DNA of 64,000 bases from Melampsora larici-populina 98AG31. Taxonomy: Eukaryota > Basidiomycota > Pucciniomycetes > Pucciniales > Melampsoraceae. The notes under the pieces are model-generated. The model searched no databases, was not told the DNA's origin, and saw nothing but the letters and a program-made list of their open reading frames with translations. Both the position numbers and the translations under genes were made by a program. This document shows positions 1 through 12,048 of the stretch, piece by piece; position 1 is the stretch's first letter; every line of letters starts with the position of its first letter. The stretch is taken from NCBI RefSeq assembly GCF_000204055.1, contig NW_006768785.1, positions 248,001 to 312,000 on the forward strand, read 5' to 3'.

Positions 1-3000
1 AGTAGGAGAGTTCAAAGGATGTTGTCTCTGCTCGGAGGAAGTTGAAGTCGGTTGAGCAATTGACGAGGACGATTCGTGCCCCGGAAGATCTCGTCTTTGT
101 AACAGCTCTGACAGAAATTTGGGATCTATGAATTCGCTCAAAAAGGTTTGCATATCCATCGCGTCATCAGGATTTCTTGCGATTTCGGGCACGTTGATGG
201 AGTTTAGAGCAGTCCCAGGGTCAAACGTATCACTTGATATTGAGGTGCTTTGATTAGACATCAATGGGCGTTTCGCAATTGGTTGTTGAGGATATGAAGA
301 CGAAAAGGTTTCGGGAATCTGTCCTTCTGAACCAGTGAAATCATTGAGATTGTTTTGGGTTTGGATACCACTAAAACCTACTGGAAGCGCAAGGGGAGGA
401 GCAGCTTGGGAGGAGATGACTCCTGCCCCCGATCCTTGGAAATCACCTTCGGCAAATTGTACTATTGAGTCGATATCAGCTTGACTTAGGCCTAGAGTCG
501 AGTCCTGCTTGGACCCGCCGAAAGAACAAGATGTCACAGATGGTTGCACAGGCGCTAGATCGGACTGTCCGAATAGCAAAAGAGACAGTAGTTCGGGATT
601 TGTATTGGTGTCCAATCGTGTACTCAAAGGTGCGCACGAGAATCCATCGATATTCGAGGCCTTCGTCGAGGTTTTAAGCTGGTCATTACTATGGGTGACT
701 TGAGAGGATGGGCCATGACTTGTCCCAGGTGATAAAGTTCCGCAACGGAAAGTCGATGCCTTGAGGACTTGAGATATGCTTTCAGAGTTGGTATTCGAGC
801 TTGGGCCCAGTGATCTTGTAGATGGTTCCCCTAAATGTTCTTTTCGAGAGAGTAGCCTGGCAGTATCTGAAGATGTTCCGGTTGCCTTGGTAGCTTCGAA
901 ACGACTGATAGTAAGGATATAAACATGATAAAAAAGAACGCATGCGTGCGAACTCGGACTCACTTGGTAAGCATTCGGGAGTGGTCCATAGGCGTTCCTG
1001 GAAGCCTTCGACTTGAAGGTCATGAATTGGTACGGAGTTTTCGGGCTGCTCAAAAATGATTTTTTTATGTACAAATAATCAGCACCTCCTATTATTCGGC
1101 TGTGAAGGAGAGGCAAAATTTTGAAACTTGAGAACATACCATAGTGTTACTGGTCGACATAATGTACTGTAGCACATGTCTTGATCTCACAATGATGGGA
1201 GATTGAATACGTTCCAGACGGTGAAGTACAACCTGTACATGTGCCTTAATTCGGTTCGATTGAGAATCAGTTGGGTCCTCAGCTAGCTGTAGGCAAAGGG
1301 TGAGAGCAGCCCTACATTGAATAAGAAGATATCCAGCATGATATCAGCAGATAGCTAATTGGGCCCTTTGCCAAGGTATGAAATGGCTCAGAGTACCTAC
1401 CCAACGATCGCAGATATAAATGCGGTAGGAAGCTGGAGGTATCGGTAAAACTCAAGTAAAAGCACTGCAAATGATGGTTTGCGTATACAAATGACCAGTC
1501 AGTACATAGCGGCAAGAAAAACGTTAGATGTCGCAGGGCACACAAGATGAATCCTTGACGATATCTTGGTGGACACGAAGATTGAATTGATCCTTGAGAT
1601 CCGGGCTCAAAACCTTGCTCGTAAACAATAGGCCGCGATGAATCTTGGAGCCTGGCCACATGCAACCAATCTTGGTAAGGGTTCTGCGCAAGTGTATGTT
1701 AAGTGGAATGATGAAAAGGATATACGACGAACGGATATGCCAGAGAGCCACATAGAAGATCTGTTGACCGCGCCAGAGATCTGCGTCGGGTGGATTACGA
1801 TAGCCAGCCAAGCTACGGGGATTCTTGATACTATTCGCTGTGAAATCGATCCGGTGATCTTCTCGCACGCTCGCCTCAGCCGCCAGTAAGTCTCGATCGA
1901 ACTGCTGGATCTCTGCAACTGAAGCAAACGGCGTCCGGCGTGCCAGCAGTTCGCAGCATCTGTTATTAAATTTACCCATGGTGAACCGCGACACCGGAGA
2001 GCGCAAATCCAATCCAATCGGTGAGTTAGTGCGACCATTTGACCCAGGGGTAATTTCAGTATCAAACTCTCGCAGAGTTGGATAAGGTACATCCGACTCT
2101 CGCAATGGGATGACGCCGTCGGCGGCACCAGTCGATCCAAAGTGGCTGGTGTGAGCATGATCAATGCGACGTGATTGTCAGTTAGGCTCAAGGTGAACAT
2201 TCTGTGAGGCTCACGAATCAATCACGACAAGACTCCACCATACTTTGCGGCGCTCCTCATCTATTTGAGAGTATCCAGTAACGAAGTTGCGGTTCTGCGG
2301 TCTCCCAAGACAGCAATGAACACGGAAAAGAACTTCCGTCAGTCCTGACTGCCTGATTTCAAATTAGTCGTCCCAAAATTTGAAGAGCACATACGAGCCT
2401 CATGTTGAAAGCACATCTCAAAGTAATTTGCCTGAGTTGAACCATTTCAGTTGAACATGCGAGAACACCACAGTCTGTCTCAAAAAAGCTATTTCAAGAG
2501 GATGATCAGTCAAGAAAAGTTGGTAAGATGCAAGTGATGGAATATCGTAATGGTAAAGTATGAGATTTACAGTGTTGATAACAACGTTATGAGAACCTTC
2601 ATGCCATCTATCGTCGGATATTCTTCAAAGCCAGAATGCCGAAGGGCAAGCACACACATGTCACACCAGCCATGAATCATCTCACTCCTGTGTTGGATCA
2701 ACTCTTTTGAAGTGATCACCCCTGCCCATCCATCTAGGGCGAGCGCCAGCCTGCAAATTGATAAGACTATGGCAACGTTCAGCCAACCATTCGCAGAGCT
2801 TGGTAGTATCGCGCTTTCACGGAGCATACTAAAGTTCTCAGAAGCTTGAAGGAGTTCAGCGCTGTCGAAGAGACCAAAATACCAGCTGCAACTGGAGATG
2901 AATAGTTTGGTGAGAGCTGAGCATTCTTCTCTTGAGGGTAACAGAGCAGTCGATAGGTCTGTGATACGACTGAGCCTCGGGGTACGTGAGATGGGCCATA

Positions 3001-3769
3001 AACCCCATTCAGCCGATGTTTTCCAGTACGGAAAGGCGGCTTGGCGAACCTGATGGTGCAAAATCAAATCATGTCAATTTTGCAATACATAATCCGTCAT
3101 CCGATCGCCCATGGCTCGAGTAGCAAATAAGAGGAAGATTATTGACCTGCACGATGACAGGATGTGTTGCGCGCTGAAAACTGGTTTCAGGATGTTCCTT
3201 GAGCCAAAGTTTAGATAAAAGGCTTGGTAGGTTGTCGATCTCCAAGTCGATACTTAACGAAGGAGCAGAGGGTGGATAAGAAGAGATTGAAGTTGGAGCC
3301 AAAAGTTGTAGAAGTGTTCCTATCTTTTCATGAACTTCTTTCATTGAGTCATTGGTCGGTGGGACTGGCTGAGGGCGGCTACCCAAGCTGGATCATTCAA
3401 CGACATACATGAAATAGGTAATCAGAGGTATTACAGTATCATTGAAGAGCGTCCAAAACAAGCCAAGGACGATCAGAGAATTGTTAGACCGCATTGAACC
3501 TTCAAAAGACCGTATGATTATACGCACGATGAACGTCCAGGAGTGTAAGTGCAGGTGACTCCAGCTGCCAAACACTTACTACAAGGATCATGGGAGTCAC
3601 ACTTTTGTTTTTTCTCACGGCATCGAGTACATCTGGTAATCGGTCGAGCACGTGGGCGGATAGGGTTGACCAGATGCTCTGGAGACAGATGTTGCGATGG
3701 TCGAGCATTGGGAGAAGTGTTGCTCGATTGAAGAGCGAGAAGAGGGTTCTGGGAGGGTATGGAGGACAT
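1..3769 (-). CDS. Zn(II)2Cys6 fungal-specific transcription factor (partial, C-terminus beyond window)
   Basis: The first exon (3528-3769) carries a binuclear zinc cluster with six cysteines at residues 47, 50, 57, 63, 66 and 73, embedded in a basic stretch (RCTRCREKKQKC). Later exons match the fungal-specific transcription-factor middle homology region, including DEERRKVWWSLVVID near 2215-2270. My exon model, lower to upper, is <1-893, 964-1045, 1140-1311, 1401-1464, 1544-2145, 2215-2348, 2395-2431, 2571-3049, 3147-3387 and 3528-3769. Frames close, but the joins around 893-1045 and 2215-2431 have alternatives. The left-most exon is Ser/Thr/Gln-rich and open to the window edge, giving at least 980 residues. 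The start is the ATG at 3769; an upstream in-frame GTG is not credible. The product should be a nuclear DNA-binding regulator. Targets cannot be inferred. Confidence 0.85.
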
Positions 3770-5872
3770 CTTATGAATGGTGAACCAGGGTTTGAATACA
3801 GGCTTCAAATTGTGGGTTTGAATCGTGGTGCTTATCACAAAGGAAAAAAAGTATGAAACAAGGAATCCAGAGTAGATGAACGCTGTGTGAGGAAGAAGAA
3901 GAAGAAGGTGAGGATGATGATGATCGACTGGATGGATGAAGAGAAAGACAGAAGGATACGAAGGGAGAAGAAGGCTAAAGTCCTAGTGAAGTGGGAAATC
4001 GAACAAAAGGTTTTGAAGACCAATTGTTAAAGAAGAATATCAAGACAGATACACAATTCTGAAAAGCTTTCTGTAGATCTCTCTCTTTCATGACATCATC
4101 TAAGTTTGTAAGCTAAAAGCTTGGATTGATTGGTTGGATGAATGTCTGGAATAAATAAGCCAACATGAGAAATTAATGGTTTTCAGTTTTCTTTGATTTT
4201 TATCCCAACACGTTACACAGCAGTCTGATCACAGCAAATCGAATGGTATCAACTAAAACCCCCACTGAAATTCGAGTCAATCTTGCTGAACTGATCGAAT
4301 GCTCAACTAAATAAAACAATTCTACTGACTACATGCATCTCACCTGATCGTCAGTGCACTGTCACACAAGTTAGAAAACCAGAGTCACAATTGATCGGAG
4401 TTCCAACTTGATATGTATATAGCTCACTCATAACACTTACCATCACCAATTAGGAAACACTCATCTTCTGTCTTATCATATCTCATCACTCGCTTGAGCA
4501 ATTCATAATCCGGCCGCGGCGAGTAAGTACAAGATTCGAAGGAACTCCTTATCTTCCTTTCACATTGAGCATTTAGACTGCTTGTTGGTTTTATTTGAAA
4601 TTTATGGTGCTATTCTGTTGAAAGATGAACGAATTTGACATGGTTCTGAATAGAAAAATTAAAGATACATAAAACCAAAGTGCTCATCTTGATAAGACAT
4701 TGCATATTATGGTATGTAGGTGGATATATGCGTCTTCAACCGTATTAACAGCGGCCGTTAACAGCGAGCTGATTTCCATGAGGATCAAAGAAAAGAACTT
4801 GGAAGTGGGGAAGGAAGAATGGGTGCAAGGCAACTGAACCATCAGAACCGGACGGCGGATACATATTTGCTAGCCCTAGATCCATCCATACTGTCACCGG
4901 ATAAGACTCAAGAGCTCTGATGAACATCTCAAATTTTCGCCGGCCAGCGCCGGCCTCGCCCTCGGACCTCCAGAGTCCACATCACCTTTTCTTGGGATCT
5001 TGAGCCAAGAGTGACCCAAGACTTTTGACTGAACCTTGTCGAGGATCCTCATGTGCGGGGCTGACAGTTACATAACTTAACAACTCGTGGCACGGTGGCA
5101 TCCCTCGAAGGCTTCAAGGCTCCTCTCACTCCTCTCCGTCCGCAGGCTCCGAGGGATGCCGCGAGAGGGCACGGACCTGTTTGGTACGACTCAGGCTTGG
5201 TGCACTGCTAGGTATTGTACATCTGTGCTGGACCGGCGAGTTGAGCCCTTTGAACACATGAAAGATAGGAGGCCAATTTTCCCCTCTGTAATGGCCTGCT
5301 GCATTTTATCCCAAAACGTACACCATAGTAAACACAATAGAAACACAAAAGATATCATGTGAATTATTACATGGTAGAGGATCGAGAGCTGAATTCATAT
5401 CCGGTTGCTTCATAGCCACTTTTCTGATACGTATGATTTTTCTTGAGCTCAAATTAAGTTTTCAAACGTTCAGGTAATTATAATGATTTGTTTTTAACTT
5501 TTAGTGATATACATTTAGATGAAATGAACAAAAAGACAGATTTCTATCAGGTTGAAGTATTCAGGTGATACGTTTCTAAGGTGGTTAATTCCTATATACC
5601 CATATCTAAGCTGATTGAGGATCGTTGATTTTGCTTGAAAATGACCTGATCATCTGACTGGTTATCAAACTTTTCCCACGTCAAGTCCTACTCTCGGAAT
5701 CCATCTGAAATGATTTCTGTTATTTTTCAGACCGGCTCTAAGACTACAGATCGAGCTTGTCGATGAGATTTTGAGGATATAGATCTTAACTTGATTACAT
5801 TAATCTTATGGTCCGTTGATTTTGAAATGATTTTAGAACACACACGTAGATCACTGCTTACTTCTCTTCATA
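3770..5872. other. Intergenic region between the Zn2Cys6 and OTU genes
   Basis: No gene is supported here. The part next to 3769 should hold the promoter of the Zn2Cys6 gene; it is purine-rich on the + strand (many AAG/GAA runs, 3840-4010). A GC-rich patch at about 4930-5280 stands out from the AT-rich surroundings and contains a perfect 11-bp inverted repeat. Confidence 0.6.
5097..5160. repeat. Perfect 11-bp inverted repeat in a GC-rich patch
   Basis: GGCATCCCTCG at 5097-5107 is mirrored by CGAGGGATGCC at 5150-5160, with a 42-base spacer. It could fold as a hairpin or be the remnant of a small terminal-inverted-repeat element. No target duplication was recognised. Confidence 0.5.
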
Positions 5873-7126
5873 TCACCGAGGTCTAAGAGCTATGATGACA
5901 AAAAAAACGAGACCAAACTTGAATGAGACAAGTGGATGGTGATTTGAATGATTATAGAACAACTTACAATTATAATGTTCTCCTAAACCATAACTTTTTC
6001 GATGATAAGAAATTGTTAAAGATTTATTGGATCTGAACTTAGCAAATTCTTCATCACCAATTTTTAAAGTGGGAGTAGAAGCTTGAATGACGTGTATTGG
6101 AAATTTAAAACATTTTGAAAGTGCAAGAATCTACAAACATGTCCAAATCATCAAGGGTTACATTCATCTTCTTTTCAATTCAGCTTAAATCTTAGACTTA
6201 CTTCAGGTTCTCCACCCCACTGAGCACTATCTCTAACTTGATCACAATGTTGATTATATTGAACTTTACTCATCAATCCTTCATCAATTCCATCATCTGC
6301 TGCAGGTAAATAATGAATAAAATCATCTGGATGTCTTCTCATGTATTCTGCTGCCATAGTTCGACAAGTCGAATAGGTATGAGCTTCAGAATTCTGAAAG
6401 GGTACACCATTCAGGTTTAATTGATCTGCGATTGCGGAAAACAAACAATGTCCATCTGGGTTCATCTAAGCGATACGAATGGTTTAGAGACGATTGTGAA
6501 TCGATAAAAACATATTCAGAATGTGAACAGAAGAAATCAGTGATTCATAATCTTCATCCCAGATGATATGATGAAACGTCAAATCCTTCAAAGTTTTGAA
6601 AACTTACCTCTACCATTTTTAATCCAAGAGTTTGACAAACCGATTCGATCGCATCAATTTCTTTTTTCCGTTCATCTCCATCAGGTCCTAGACCATCAAT
6701 TTCAAGTCTAGCCTGATCACGTATAGCTTCTTCATTTGCATTTCGTCTGGCTAATCTATCCTTATGACGATTCCTACGTTTGGCGGGTTCAGTAATAGTA
6801 GAAGCTATTGAATGAGCTACTTTTTCTACTTCATCTTTTAAATCTAAGATTTTATTTGTTAATCCATGATGAGATGAATTAGGATGATTTGATTTAGATT
6901 CAGATGCTGATAATTCAATGGTTGTTTGAACTTGTTCTAATTCTATTTTATCTAAAAGTTGATTAAGCAATTCATCATCTTCAATTGTTGGTTCTGGATC
7001 AATCGATAGTTCGCTGATCGGATTTGTTTTTTTGATGGTAGGTTTATGTTGTTTGTTTGATTTTGATTTTTTCTTCGTTGGTTTAGGTCGAGAGAGTATA
7101 TCGTTGATATTGGTTGTGGTAGACAT
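5873..7126 (-). CDS. OTU-domain cysteine protease (OTUD6/Otu2-type deubiquitinase)
   Basis: Four exons (6608-7126, 6202-6465, 5968-6130, 5873-5889) join in frame to give 320 residues, close to the size of OTUD6B/Otu2 proteins. The N-terminal half is charged and probably coiled coil, with basic stretches such as RRNRHKDRLARRN. The catalytic loop reads NPDGHCLF, giving Asp177 and Cys180. The C-terminus ends GLGEHYNSLRPR, with the catalytic His at 313 in the usual GEHYNS context. The last exon has only 17 nt, two of which complete a split serine codon; it is needed to restore the family's C-terminus. Members remove ubiquitin from substrates, and yeast Otu2 and OTUD6 act on ribosomal proteins. 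That role is carried over from the family. All catalytic elements are intact. Confidence 0.93.
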
Positions 7127-8212
7127 TGAGATTTGATCCCATATGTATTGCTGTCTTGCTGATGAAAGTCGAGAGATTTAGATAATTCAAATGGGCATGA
7201 TCCATATGAGCAGGTGCGTGACATTCGAAGAAGGCAGCGCCCAAGATGCGCCTTCAAAAATCAAGGGCGCCGGGGCCGCGAGACGCGCGATGACAAAACA
7301 CACGGCTGATTCAAGAAAGCCTCAATCATACATTTATTGCTCTCTTCTTGATATCTTCAGTAATAAAGTCTATAATCAGGTTATAAAAATGAGAGAAATT
7401 TAAAAGAGTATCAATGAAACCCAAGCCCACTCCATTGGGAGCCGAGCAGGTATCTTTAGACGGGTCAATTCACAATGTATTTTCAACGCATTTGATGGCG
7501 AAATTTACAGATTTAGGAATTTATGTAGGCGAAGATAACACAGGTAAATGTCTTGTATAGAATTGTGGGTGGTAGAGCGTCGGTTTTTTGTATAAAATGT
7601 TCATCTCTCGATGGGAAGTATGTATTAAGTTTCATCAGAGTCATTAATTTTTGGAGATTCAACTCAACAATGATTGATTGGGATTTCAGATGAGATTGCC
7701 ACTGAGTTCAGAACACAAAGAAGAAAGCTTAAGCTGCCAAGACTTTCTGTCCGGTTGATTGTTGCATAGTTTAGCAACGGGGAATGCTATTTCTATAATG
7801 ATCCTCTCAGGGAATGTCCAGGAGGGAGAAATAAAAAAAACAACTAAAGGACATTTAGCTTGATTGTTGCCTTGGGTAAAAGTGGCCGAGCGTAAGACTG
7901 CTCAGGAGGGGTTGGGTACAATAAGTTATGAAACGGTCAAGTTTGAATCGGTTATCCCTATAGTGTCACATTGTTACTTCAGACTAATACACGATAAATA
8001 TGAAAGAGTGAAAATTTTATCACAACAGATTGAGCATCAAATTTGGCTCAGGTACCTAGATATATTTTAAAAGATGATATAGAACTGGATAATTTATTTT
8101 GATATGAAATGATTTTGCCAAAGTATTTCAATCGATTTGAAAGTCACGATTTGAGATGTTGAGCTAATTCCGGCTTAGTCGAAGGCAATGATCGAACCCG
8201 TCGTAGCAATTA
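7127..8212. other. Intergenic; 3' flank of secreted copy A
   Basis: No gene is seen. The first part is the upstream region of the OTU gene, with a short GC-rich stretch around 7220-7300. From about 7690 the sequence resembles 9850-10420 and the two stretches on either side of the hAT element (about 11860-12040 and 16520-16860). It is therefore the 3' part of a duplicated unit that carries the secreted-protein genes. Confidence 0.55.
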
Positions 8213-8955
8213 TCAGAAATCGCAATCATCACACGCTGAAAGGGAAATATATCATCTTGTCAATGTGGTAGGCTTTCTAGATCGCTTGAGATTATACTGA
8301 CTCATGTGTCCTGTTTTTTGTGGGGGTACATCGCAGATATAGTGATGGCCACCGGGGTTGGTGCACGCTGAGGGATTATATTCAAAGTGTACAGAAGCCT
8401 AAGGTAAGTGAGCTACAGACGGCAAACACGATGATTGAAAAACGACTACGCACCGTAGGCGCCGCTATGATACGGCCCTCGATCCTTTTCCCATTCGTAA
8501 CCTGCACATTGTTGTTGACTGAGGCCATGGACACGCCGTCTGTCTACCCATAAACAGCGATGCATTGGAATCCATGCGGTATTGAGAGCTTCATTCATAA
8601 AATTGATGTTAACTAATCAGGTTTCTTTTGGAAATGTTGAACATCAGACGAGTTTCTTTGATGGATAAATCCGCACCTCTGTTCCAACAGCTAGAACCGG
8701 TACAAAGGATTTGGGTGGTTTTGTCAGTCAAACTAAGCTGACAAACTTTGAAAGAGAAAAAAACAGGTTCAGCTGGATTGCGGAGTGAATCATATTGAAC
8801 GTCGTCAGGAACCCATAAACGGAGAACATACAAGCTTGTTGTCCTATATGTGGTGTGTATCCACCGATGCAATCCCATGACGAAGACACGATGAGTGCGC
8901 TGAGATAAAAGGTAGAGACTAGCACACTAATCTTGAGAAAAGAGTGGTACAACAT
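8213..8955 (-). CDS. Small secreted cysteine-rich protein, tandem copy A (candidate effector)
   Basis: Five exons (8832-8955, 8677-8745, 8454-8588, 8302-8367, 8213-8235) encode 138 residues. The N-terminus (MLYHSFLKISVLVSTFYL...) is a typical signal peptide, with cleavage expected near residue 25. The mature part has ten cysteines, a YTPH motif after the first cysteine, a central GLSQQQC motif and a C-terminal TCDDC tail. All introns fall after codon position 1, and the same structure recurs in copies B and C. The true acceptor of intron 3 is at 8367/8368; a nearer AG would truncate the protein. A TATA-like box lies at 9042-9048. I recognise no described family. Secretion plus five possible disulfides in a tandem array suggests an apoplastic or host-targeted effector, which is inference. 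Confidence 0.85.
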
Positions 8956-10429
8956 TTGTTTTAAGAGAAAAGCGTTGAAAAAGAGTGTAGGTGTGACGCA
9001 GGATATGATTCGGAGTGAGAAAGCTGATCAGAGGTGGTGGGTTTTATATCTTTTATCTTGTCTTTGTCGTCATGTAGTACAGAGGTTATCATCCGATGCA
9101 ATACGACAAGGTGGCGTTGTGATCTGCTGAGATCTGTTGTGCTCAGCGAGTTCCCCAAATCCCGATACACTGCATAACTGAACGTATGCAACGCCATATA
9201 ACGTATCTTTATGACGTGATTTGTGAAACCGCTTGTGGATTCAGACTTCAAGGGCTGAGGTCCTCTGAGGTCTTTTTGTTCTGCCGAAGATTAAAGCCTG
9301 TCACTCTCGAGCATAACACATTTGCGTTCGAGGCTGCATATATGCTCTGTGCCCCCTTCAGCCTTCTATCGTCTTCTTTAGAGATTGATCAAGTATAGTA
9401 TTCACTTGGGTTTATTACATGAAGACCACTCCACCTTCATTTCATCTCTTCTTTCAGTGAAGAGTCGGACACAGATTAGCTGACCCCCGGCGCTTTTTTG
9501 TACCGTTGTAAAGGGTATTTAATGCAAAAGACTATCAAGATTTGTGGGCTAATATCAATCATGATTGATTCCCTACCTCCCCTTGGCGACTCTCTGGTCT
9601 TTGATTTCATAAGATGCCTGTGCAAAGCAGAACCCATGTTTTGGTCATTGAATCTGTCATCGAATTACTTGAATGCGGTCAATGAAGTAAACCTTATGAG
9701 GTGAAGTGAAGAAAGACTCCTTTCATGGATGAAGATAAGATCCAAGGTCGAGTCCTTCAAACCTGTATTTGTGCTTTACAGAGATCTGAGTATCCAATTG
9801 TGGAAAAGTAAGATTTATGGGAGTTTTGATTGAGTGGATTTGTTCGGACATTGGCACAGAAGGCCCAACTAAACAAAGGAGGAAGCTGAAAAGACTTTCT
9901 GGCAGGTTGATTGTGGCCTTGGGAAGTAACTACAAAGGCCTTTTTATCACCTTTTGAATTGCATAATGAAATTGCTCCATGGACTGCCTAGATAGGGAAA
10001 AAGTCTTTCTGACGAGAGGAAAGATAATTTGATTTTCACAGTGGGGGAAAATGGCCAAGCGTATAAATGAACAATTCTCGGAAGGGGTTCGAGACGATGA
10101 GGTATGCAAAACAGATGCGTCTGTTTGGTTTGTTAAATTGGGTATCCTGTTGAAAGTGTCCTAGTTCATTATCAGTGTCTGATTGTTACTTCAGGCTATG
10201 TAATACACAATAAATACGAAAGATTGAAAAATTGTCACAACAGATTGAGCATAGAATTTGGCTTAAGTTAGGGTATCAGATATTTTGAAAGATGATGTAG
10301 GGCTGGATCAAGTATTTTGATATGAACGGATATGTTCAGATGTATTCAATTCATATTTGGTGGTCACACTTTGATATGTTGGGCCGATGGCAACTTGGTC
10401 GAAGGCGATCATCGGACACGTTGTAGCAA
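8956..10429. other. Spacer between secreted copies A and B
   Basis: Contains the upstream region of copy A and the 3' flank of copy B. A conserved block beginning CTTCAAGGGC near 9247 recurs near 11489 (upstream of copy B) and near 17895 (upstream of copy C). It marks either the upstream edge of the duplicated unit or a shared regulatory segment. No additional gene was recognised. Confidence 0.5.
9042..9048 (-). promoter_or_regulatory. TATA-like box of secreted copy A
   Basis: TATAAAA on the minus strand, about 90 bases upstream of the copy A start codon. Copy C has a TATA-type box at a similar distance, and copy B has a weaker CATAAAG near 11280. Confidence 0.5.
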
Positions 10430-11167
10430 TCATGGCTGACAATCATCACAGGCTGAAAGGGAAAAAGATTCATTTGTCAATGTTGTAGGCTTTCTAGAGC
10501 GCTTGGAATCGGACTGACTTATAACTCCTGTTGTTTTTGGGTCTACATCGCAGAGATAGTTATGTTTACCATTGTTGGTGCAAGCTGAGAAATTATTGTC
10601 AAAGTAAACAGAAGCCTGCGGCGAGTCAGCCACATACGATCAACGAGATAGTTGAAAAACGACTACGTACCGTAGGCGCCTTGGCCGTCCGCCCCCTCAT
10701 CAGTATCCCAATCGTAACTTACGCATTGTTGTTGGCTTGTGCCCCTGACATTCGGCCTGTCGTTCCATATACAGTTCTTCATTAAAACAAATCCTGTGTT
10801 CGTAGCTGCAATCATAACAGTGATGTTCAATAATCAGCTGTCTTTTGAGCATCATGATCATCAGACAACGAATTTCTTTGGTGAACAAATCCCCACCCTT
10901 GTTCGAACAGCTGGTACCGGTACAAATTTTTAGAGTTCTGTTTACTAAATCGGGCTGGCAGACTTCAGAAGAGAAAAGAAACAGGATCAGCAGACGTCTG
11001 TGGCAAATCATAGAACCTCGTCAGAAACGCATCAAGAAGAACATACGCGCTTGATTCCCTATGTGTGGTGTATATGAACCGCGACAATGCCATGATGTCA
11101 CGAAGAGTGCGCTGAGATGAAATGTAAAGACCAGCACACTGATATTGAGAAAATATTGGTTCAACAT
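10430..11167 (-). CDS. Small secreted cysteine-rich protein, tandem copy B (candidate effector)
   Basis: Five exons (11047-11167, 10897-10962, 10671-10805, 10519-10584, 10430-10452) give 136 residues. The signal peptide is MLNQYFLNISVLVFTFHLSA. Ten cysteines align one for one with copies A and C. Shared motifs are YTPH, TSQQQCVSYDWD, HNYLCDVDP and the TCDDC end. Exons 3 to 5 have the same lengths as in copy A (135, 66 and 23 nt). The donor of intron 4 is GTCAGT, as in copy A, whereas copy C has the consensus GTAAGT. No internal stop or frameshift is present. Divergence from A and C is spread along the protein with the cysteines kept, which suggests selection. The function is unknown; an effector role is inferred from secretion and family structure. 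Confidence 0.85.
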
Positions 11168-12040
11168 TTGTTTTGGGATCAAAGTAAACAAGGAAAGTGT
11201 AGGTGATGAAGAAGTTGGTCGATCGAAAAGTGTGAGGCACGATGCGATTGGGGGTAAGGAAGCTGGTGAGAGGTGATTAGCTTTATGTGTTTTTTTTGTC
11301 TTTCTCTCTACGTAGTTTAATAAGGCTATCATGTTAGGCAATAAGGCGTTGTGATCTGTTGATTTCCCGATACACTTCCCGCAACCGGCCATCGCATAGA
11401 ACGTAAACGTATGGAACACAATACAACCAGGTGAATAGAGCGTACATATATATCTTTCTGTCTTGTGGTGAAGCCACTGGTGGCTTCAGCCTTCAAGGGC
11501 CAAAGTCTTTTTCCTCACAACTTATGGAAAAGCCCATCGCAACACCCGGGATGGGTCTGAGGCTTGCGCGAGGGTAGAGTAGATATCCAACATGATAGGC
11601 TATAAAGATCTTTGAACTACAATTCATTTCGCTACATCATTAAGGTCTACCATAAACTTTTATCCTTCGCTTCCTAAAGAGTTTTCCCCAAGCAGAACAT
11701 GTGTTATGGTGATCAATTTCTCGCCTAACTATCCTTCAAATCTACATTGGCCCTTCAAAGATATATTGGTATAGCAGTGATGACAAACTGATCGGTTTGA
11801 CCAGAGCTTTTCCATAATTGAAAGATCAAATGGAATGATCATTGCTTGGACTTTGTCAAGATCTTATCAGAGAGGTCGAAACGAGATAAATGAGGAAATT
11901 CACAAGAATTTCTACCAGGTTTGCTTTTTTGCGTAGGCAACCAACTGGGATTTCCAACTGCTTGTGAATTGTATAATGAAATTCTGTTAGGAACTTTCTA
12001 GGGGAAAAGAATCAAACAAAAAACCTTTCTGAGCAGAGGA
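11168..12040. other. Upstream region of copy B and left half of the copy C 3' flank
   Basis: No gene is seen. The conserved CTTCAAGGGC block lies near 11489. From about 11860 to 12040 the sequence resembles the flank at 9870-10020, and it is interrupted at 12041 by the hAT insertion. Confidence 0.5.
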
Positions 12041-12048
12041 AAGATATC
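12041..12048. repeat. 8-bp target-site duplication, left copy (AAGATATC)
   Basis: AAGATATC directly precedes the left terminus of the hAT element and is repeated exactly after its right terminus at 16512-16519. An 8-bp duplication is the hallmark of hAT transposition. Confidence 0.9.

Noticed and set aside
3770..3838. N-terminal extension of the Zn2Cys6 protein
   Set aside because: The extension would start at GTG. The ATG at 3769 is the first credible start.
7870..7930. GTGGCCGAGCG word resembling the D-arm of a tRNA
   Set aside because: No acceptor stem, anticodon arm or B-box partner is found nearby. The related flank at 10050 does not keep the pattern.
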